Of a stretch of DNA of 8,141 nt, positions 5,217 through 8,141 are shown one piece after another (the first letter of the stretch is position 1; the number at the start of each line of letters is the position of its first letter). The notes under the pieces are model-generated. The model did no database searches, was not told the DNA's origin, and saw only the letters and a list, made by a program, of their open reading frames with translations. The position numbers were made by a program, and so were the translations under genes. Source of the DNA: Cyanobacteria bacterium UBA1186 (GTDB lineage Bacteria > Cyanobacteriota > Vampirovibrionia > Gastranaerophilales > Gastranaerophilaceae). The DNA lies in assembly GCA_002309875.1 (NCBI GenBank), contig DBYM01000009.1, positions 11,879-20,019 on the forward strand, read 5' to 3'.

Positions 5217-5702
5217 ATGAACATATTACTACTGAAACAATTGGCAATACTGAGCGCATTCGCCGGAGTTATACTCGGATTGATTACGGTCATTCCTTAT
5301 GTCAGCGCATTCAGTTTCTTTATTCTTATAATATTTTTATCAGCCTTTATAATCGTATATCTCAAGCAAAACGATCTGATAGGAATAATAAGCGTCAGAG
5401 AAGGCTGCATTTTCGGAGCGGTAATAGGTTTTGTATCTTTTATTGCCTTCTCGGTTGTTTATACTCCGATAAGTATGCTCCTCGGCTGGTTAATCCCGTC
5501 ATATACACAAGGATTTCTGAGATTCTTCCTTAACAGTTTCGGCTCTCTCGTCGTTATGATTATGCTTATGGTATTTATGGCAGGTATAAGCGCCCTCTTT
5601 AACGCATTCACAGGCCTAATAACCGCATACATATACGAACTCGTAACAGGCGAAAAAAAGGAAGCCGACGAAAATACAAGTATTGATTTTGAAATTAAAT
5701 AG
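5217..5702 (+). CDS. Small multi-pass membrane protein of unknown function
   Basis: This 161-residue protein is not recognised. It has about four hydrophobic segments: residues 8-28, 31-49, 64-90 (possibly interrupted by Pro84) and 108-140. Short polar loops (KQNDLIG, SVREGC) separate them, and an acidic cytosol-like tail follows (TGEKKEADENTSIDFE). The only Cys (C64) is at the start of the third segment, and no catalytic motif, transporter signature or signal cleavage site is seen. AAAGGAG precedes the ATG by 7 nt. It starts 17 nt after the leuC stop and ends 8 nt before mtnA, so the three genes are almost certainly co-transcribed. Being between two metabolic genes suggests a membrane role in that unit, but this may only reflect operon convenience. 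Confidence 0.8.
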   Translation: MNILLLKQLAILSAFAGVILGLITVIPYVSAFSFFILIIFLSAFIIVYLKQNDLIGIISVREGCIFGAVIGFVSFIAFSVVYTPISMLLGWLIPSYTQGFLRFFLNSFGSLVVMIMLMVFMAGISALFNAFTGLITAYIYELVTGEKKEADENTSIDFEIK

Positions 5703-5710
5703 GAGAAATT

Positions 5711-6763
5711 ATGGCATTTGAATCAAAAATCAGACCAATCTATTGGGATAACGGAGTGTCAAAGATGCTCGACCAGACGATTATCCCTTATGAATACAAG
5801 TACGTCGAAATTAAAACAGGCGACGAAATGTTTGACGCAATAAAAACAATGATAGTCAGAGGCGCTCCCGCAATCGGTATAGCAGGCGCACAGGGCGTTG
5901 TTTTATATGCAATTGAAGGCTCAAAAAAATATTCCGACATAAATGAATTTAAAAATTGGCTTATTCAAAAAGCCGACTATATGGCAACTTCACGCCCGAC
6001 TGCCGTAAACCTTATGTGGGCATGTGACGAACAGAAAAAAGTTATTAAAAATTCGGCCTCCGATATCGACGGACTGATAAAAGAATTAACGGACAAAGCC
6101 GTTGAAATAGAACTTGATGACATTGAACGCTGTAAAAAAATCGGAGATTACGGAGCAGAAGTTGTACCAAAAGGTGCAACAATATTAACCCACTGTAATG
6201 CCGGTGCTTTGGCAACGGGCGGTTACGGAACGGCTCTTGGAGTTGTTCGCTCCGCATACGCAAAAGATAACACCATTCAGGTATTTGCAGACGAAACACG
6301 TCCCCGTCAGCAGGGAGCAAGATTAACCACCTTTGAACTCGCCAAAGACGGAATTCCCGTAACTCTTATTACGGACGGAATGTGCTCATATTTTATGAAC
6401 AAAGGTATGATTGATATGGTTGTTGTAGGTGCGGACAGAATTGCCGCAAACGGTGATGCCGCAAACAAAATCGGGACATATACGGTTGCCATAGCGGCAA
6501 AATATCACAATGTTCCTTTCTATGTCGCAGCACCTTTATCAACAATTGATATCTCAATTAAATCGGGAAAAGAAATTCCGATTGAAGAACGCTCGCACGA
6601 AGAAGTTACGCATATTAACGGCAAACGTATCTGTGCAGAAGGTATAAATATAATAAATCCGGGGTTTGATGTTACACCGCACGAATTAATCTCAGGTATT
6701 ATTACGGAAAAAGGCATATTAAGACCCGATTACAATAAATCAATAGCGGAATTGTTCAAGTAA
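5711..6763 (+). CDS. mtnA: S-methyl-5-thioribose-1-phosphate isomerase
   Basis: This aldose-ketose isomerase converts methylthioribose 1-phosphate to methylthioribulose 1-phosphate in methionine salvage, in the cytosol. It belongs to the eIF2B alpha/beta/delta-like family and its 350 residues match the usual size. Motifs in order are IVRGAPAIGIAGA (about 48-60), RPTAVNLMWA, ILTHCNAGALATGGYGTALG with catalytic C162, FADETRPRQQGARLT, and VVVGADRIAANGDAANKIGTY with catalytic D242. The Cys/Asp pair corresponds to C160/D240 of the Bacillus enzyme. GGAG, overlapping the previous stop codon, lies 7 nt before the ATG. No other salvage gene (mtnK, mtnB, mtnD) is nearby, so an alternative role on 5-deoxyribose 1-phosphate or ribose 1,5-bisphosphate is possible but less likely. 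The stop abuts the convergent pdxA stop. Confidence 0.93.
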   Translation: MAFESKIRPIYWDNGVSKMLDQTIIPYEYKYVEIKTGDEMFDAIKTMIVRGAPAIGIAGAQGVVLYAIEGSKKYSDINEFKNWLIQKADYMATSRPTAVNLMWACDEQKKVIKNSASDIDGLIKELTDKAVEIELDDIERCKKIGDYGAEVVPKGATILTHCNAGALATGGYGTALGVVRSAYAKDNTIQVFADETRPRQQGARLTTFELAKDGIPVTLITDGMCSYFMNKGMIDMVVVGADRIAANGDAANKIGTYTVAIAAKYHNVPFYVAAPLSTIDISIKSGKEIPIEERSHEEVTHINGKRICAEGINIINPGFDVTPHELISGIITEKGILRPDYNKSIAELFK

Positions 6764-7699
6764 TTAATAAGCGCAAGCCTTTATTGCTTCAATCATTGAT
6801 TCGGGATTAGCAATATTTTTGCCCGCAATATCAAATGCCGTACCGTGACTCGGAGATGTCCTTACGATATCAAGGCCGATTGTCATATTAACGGTCTTTT
6901 CCATTGCAACAGACTTAATCGGTATTAATCCCTGATCGTGATAACAGGCAATATAACAATCATAAGGCATCTTTTCATTGTTCAGATATTTCTTTATACC
7001 TTCGGCAAAAAGTGTATCCGCAGGAAGCGGATTTGTTATATTTATACCCCTTGTCCTAAGAGCCTCTACCGCAGGAGTCATATTCTTCAGTTCCTCTTTG
7101 CCTAAAATACCGTTTTCGCCCGCATGAGGATTTAAGCCGCAAAGTGCAAAAGAGGGTTTTTGAATATAAAGTTTGTTCTGAAAATATGAGCGCAGGCGCT
7201 CGGCCTTTTCTATTATATAAGCCTTAGTCAAAGTTTTCGGAATATCTTTCAGCGGTAAATGACGGGTTAAAAGCAGTATCCTGAAGTCTTTGGAAACAAA
7301 AAGCATCTCTGCCTTCTGACCGTTATGCGCCAAAAATTTTTCCAAAACCTCAGTCTGCCCGTTAAACTTGTGTCCCGCAAGATACATTGCCTCCTTTGAG
7401 GTCGGTGCCGTAACAATAAACTTCGGTTTGATTTCGCACACTTTTTCCAATGCTCTGTATGAAAAATCTCCTGCCTCCGCAGTGACCTTTCCCGGCTCTA
7501 CCTTGCCTGAAAAATCAATATCAATGACCTCGTAATTATTATTAAATTTTCCGTAATAATTGATTATCTTTGAATTAGACAAAATAACAATATTTTTAGG
7601 CGGTAAATTAAGCAAATTCAGAGCCTTAATCGTAATTTCAGCCCCTATACCGTTAGGGTCCCCCGTCAAAATTGCTATTTTATCGGAATAATTACTCAT
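6764..7699 (-). CDS. pdxA: PdxA-family 4-phosphate dehydrogenase (4-hydroxythreonine-4-P or D-threonate/D-erythronate-4-P)
   Basis: This is an NAD-dependent, divalent-metal dehydrogenase and decarboxylase. Classical PdxA oxidises 4-phosphohydroxythreonine in vitamin B6 synthesis; PdxA2 acts on 4-phospho-D-threonate or D-erythronate. The 311-residue product has TGDPNGIGAE at residues 12-21 and metal-ligand histidines H147 (TRHLP), H192 (NPHAGE) and H254 (CYHDQG). LPADTLF and TSPSHGTAFDIAGK are also present. The substrate motif usually written GHTE is GQTE here (Q115), an uncommon change at a substrate-binding position. The start overlaps the end of the upstream kinase gene as ATGAGTAA, with only a weak GGTG upstream, which implies coupled translation. 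A DUF1537 kinase partner favours the PdxA2 role, but both remain possible. It abuts mtnA tail to tail. Confidence 0.9.
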   Translation of the reverse strand: MSNYSDKIAILTGDPNGIGAEITIKALNLLNLPPKNIVILSNSKIINYYGKFNNNYEVIDIDFSGKVEPGKVTAEAGDFSYRALEKVCEIKPKFIVTAPTSKEAMYLAGHKFNGQTEVLEKFLAHNGQKAEMLFVSKDFRILLLTRHLPLKDIPKTLTKAYIIEKAERLRSYFQNKLYIQKPSFALCGLNPHAGENGILGKEELKNMTPAVEALRTRGINITNPLPADTLFAEGIKKYLNNEKMPYDCYIACYHDQGLIPIKSVAMEKTVNMTIGLDIVRTSPSHGTAFDIAGKNIANPESMIEAIKACAY

Positions 7700-8141
7700 G
7701 ACGCACCAAATAATTCAAAATTTCTATCAAAGTATTTGTATTCCCCAAATTGCCCGATTTTGTTATTATCCATCGTCTGTTGATGTCAGAACACAGAGAT
7801 ATCGCCGAAGATACCTCATCAACAAGATGAAGTTCGTTTGAATCAACAGCCTTACAACACTTATACGAAGTTTCACCGCCAAGAGTAATTAAAATTACGT
7901 CAACCTGTGCCAAAACATTCTCCGTCAGTTCCGCAAGATAATCCGTTATCATACTTGCAAACTTTTCCCTTGTAAGTTCCGCATTTAAAGAATCATCTGA
8001 AAACCCGTCAAAATTGGCAACAAGATTTGAAGTATGAACACATACATTAACCCCGCTTTTCAGGTTATCGACAATACGTTCGACAATACTGTTATTTACC
8101 CCTTTTTCTCCACTTACCGCATTTACCCCATTATTTACCCC
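7692..8141 (-). CDS. DUF1537 four-carbon acid sugar kinase, C-terminal part only
   Basis: These are the last 149 residues of a kinase of the OtnK/DtnK/YgbK type (DUF1537 family), which phosphorylates D-threonate, D-erythronate or related four-carbon acids with ATP. The reading frame is open to the window edge, so the N-terminal substrate domain and part of the nucleotide-binding domain are missing. The C-terminal nucleotide-binding fold is recognised by ITLGGETSYKCCKAV (the GG[DE]T motif), by the beta strand GVNVCVHTS, and by the family end motif TKSGNLGNTNTLIEIL (usually tK.GgfG). The first 18 visible residues are a low-complexity GVNN, GVNA and GVNN run encoded by GGGGTAAAT repeats, which is not part of the usual fold. 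The stop overlaps the pdxA start. An internal Met at 7952 is not the start, because conserved family sequence continues upstream of it. Confidence 0.8.
   Translation of the reverse strand, partial: GVNNGVNAVSGEKGVNNSIVERIVDNLKSGVNVCVHTSNLVANFDGFSDDSLNAELTREKFASMITDYLAELTENVLAQVDVILITLGGETSYKCCKAVDSNELHLVDEVSSAISLCSDINRRWIITKSGNLGNTNTLIEILNYLVRHE
8095..8141 (-). repeat. GGGGTAAAT short repeats inside the kinase gene
   Basis: On the plus strand units are TTTACCCC (8095-8102), CTTACCGC (8113-8120), TTTACCCC (8122-8129) and TTTACCCC (8134-8141). The run reaches the window edge and may continue. They share TTACCGC and TTTACCC with the block at 451-481 and have the same orientation. In frame they encode GVNN, GVNA and GVNN. 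Confidence 0.65.

Noticed and set aside
7692..7952. An independent 86-residue protein starting at the Met at 7952.
   Set aside because: The frame stays open to the window edge and the upstream residues continue the DUF1537 fold, so this is the C-terminus of a larger kinase.
8095..8141. CRISPR array or telomere-like repeats.
   Set aside because: Units are only 7-9 bp, degenerate, without unique spacers of constant length, and lie within a reading frame.

Overview
The window is a low-GC bacterial chromosome segment, probably from a non-photosynthetic relative of Cyanobacteria (Melainabacteria/Vampirovibrionia, e.g. gut Gastranaerophilales). The main evidence is ribosomal protein S10, whose middle and C-terminus (YCVLRSPHVDKKSREHFE, then LDLPAGVDIEVKL) closely resemble cyanobacterial S10 as I remember it. 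The moderately A+T-rich coding style and the lack of photosynthesis genes fit. This placement is an inference, not a search result.

Layout. Bases 1-1049, minus strand: the start of an S10-type ribosomal operon, with rpsJ first and then the 5' part of rplC, which runs off the left edge. A good sigma70-type promoter lies upstream of rpsJ. The 262-bp rpsJ-rplC spacer is unusually long and structured, carries degenerate TTTACCC/GGGTAAA repeats, and contains a perfect TATAAT that may give rplC its own promoter. Bases 1050-3849, minus strand: a Cof-type HAD phosphatase, a low-complexity tail-anchored protein of unknown function, and a patatin-like phospholipase with a long helical C-terminal extension. 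These are three separate transcription units rather than one operon. A clear intrinsic terminator ends the tail-anchored gene, and an extended -10 promoter directly after it appears to start a leaderless HAD message. Bases 3850-3945: a divergent promoter region with a perfect 18-bp palindrome.

Bases 3946-6763, plus strand: a three-gene operon of leuC, a small multi-pass membrane protein and mtnA, with gaps of 17 and 8 nt and good ribosome binding sites. No leuD is present. Bases 6764-8141, minus strand: a pdxA-family dehydrogenase translationally coupled (ATGAGTAA overlap) to the C-terminal half of a DUF1537 four-carbon acid sugar kinase, which is cut off by the right edge. This pair looks like a kinase/dehydrogenase module for four-carbon acid sugars. 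mtnA and pdxA converge with no bases between their stop codons.

Most genes are ordinary metabolism or housekeeping. The least explained signal is the degenerate TTTACC(C/G)C heptamer-octamer repeat. It occurs in the ribosomal operon spacer and again, in the same orientation, inside the kinase coding sequence, where it encodes a GVNN-type low-complexity insert. No CRISPR array, tRNA, rRNA, transposase or defence system was seen.
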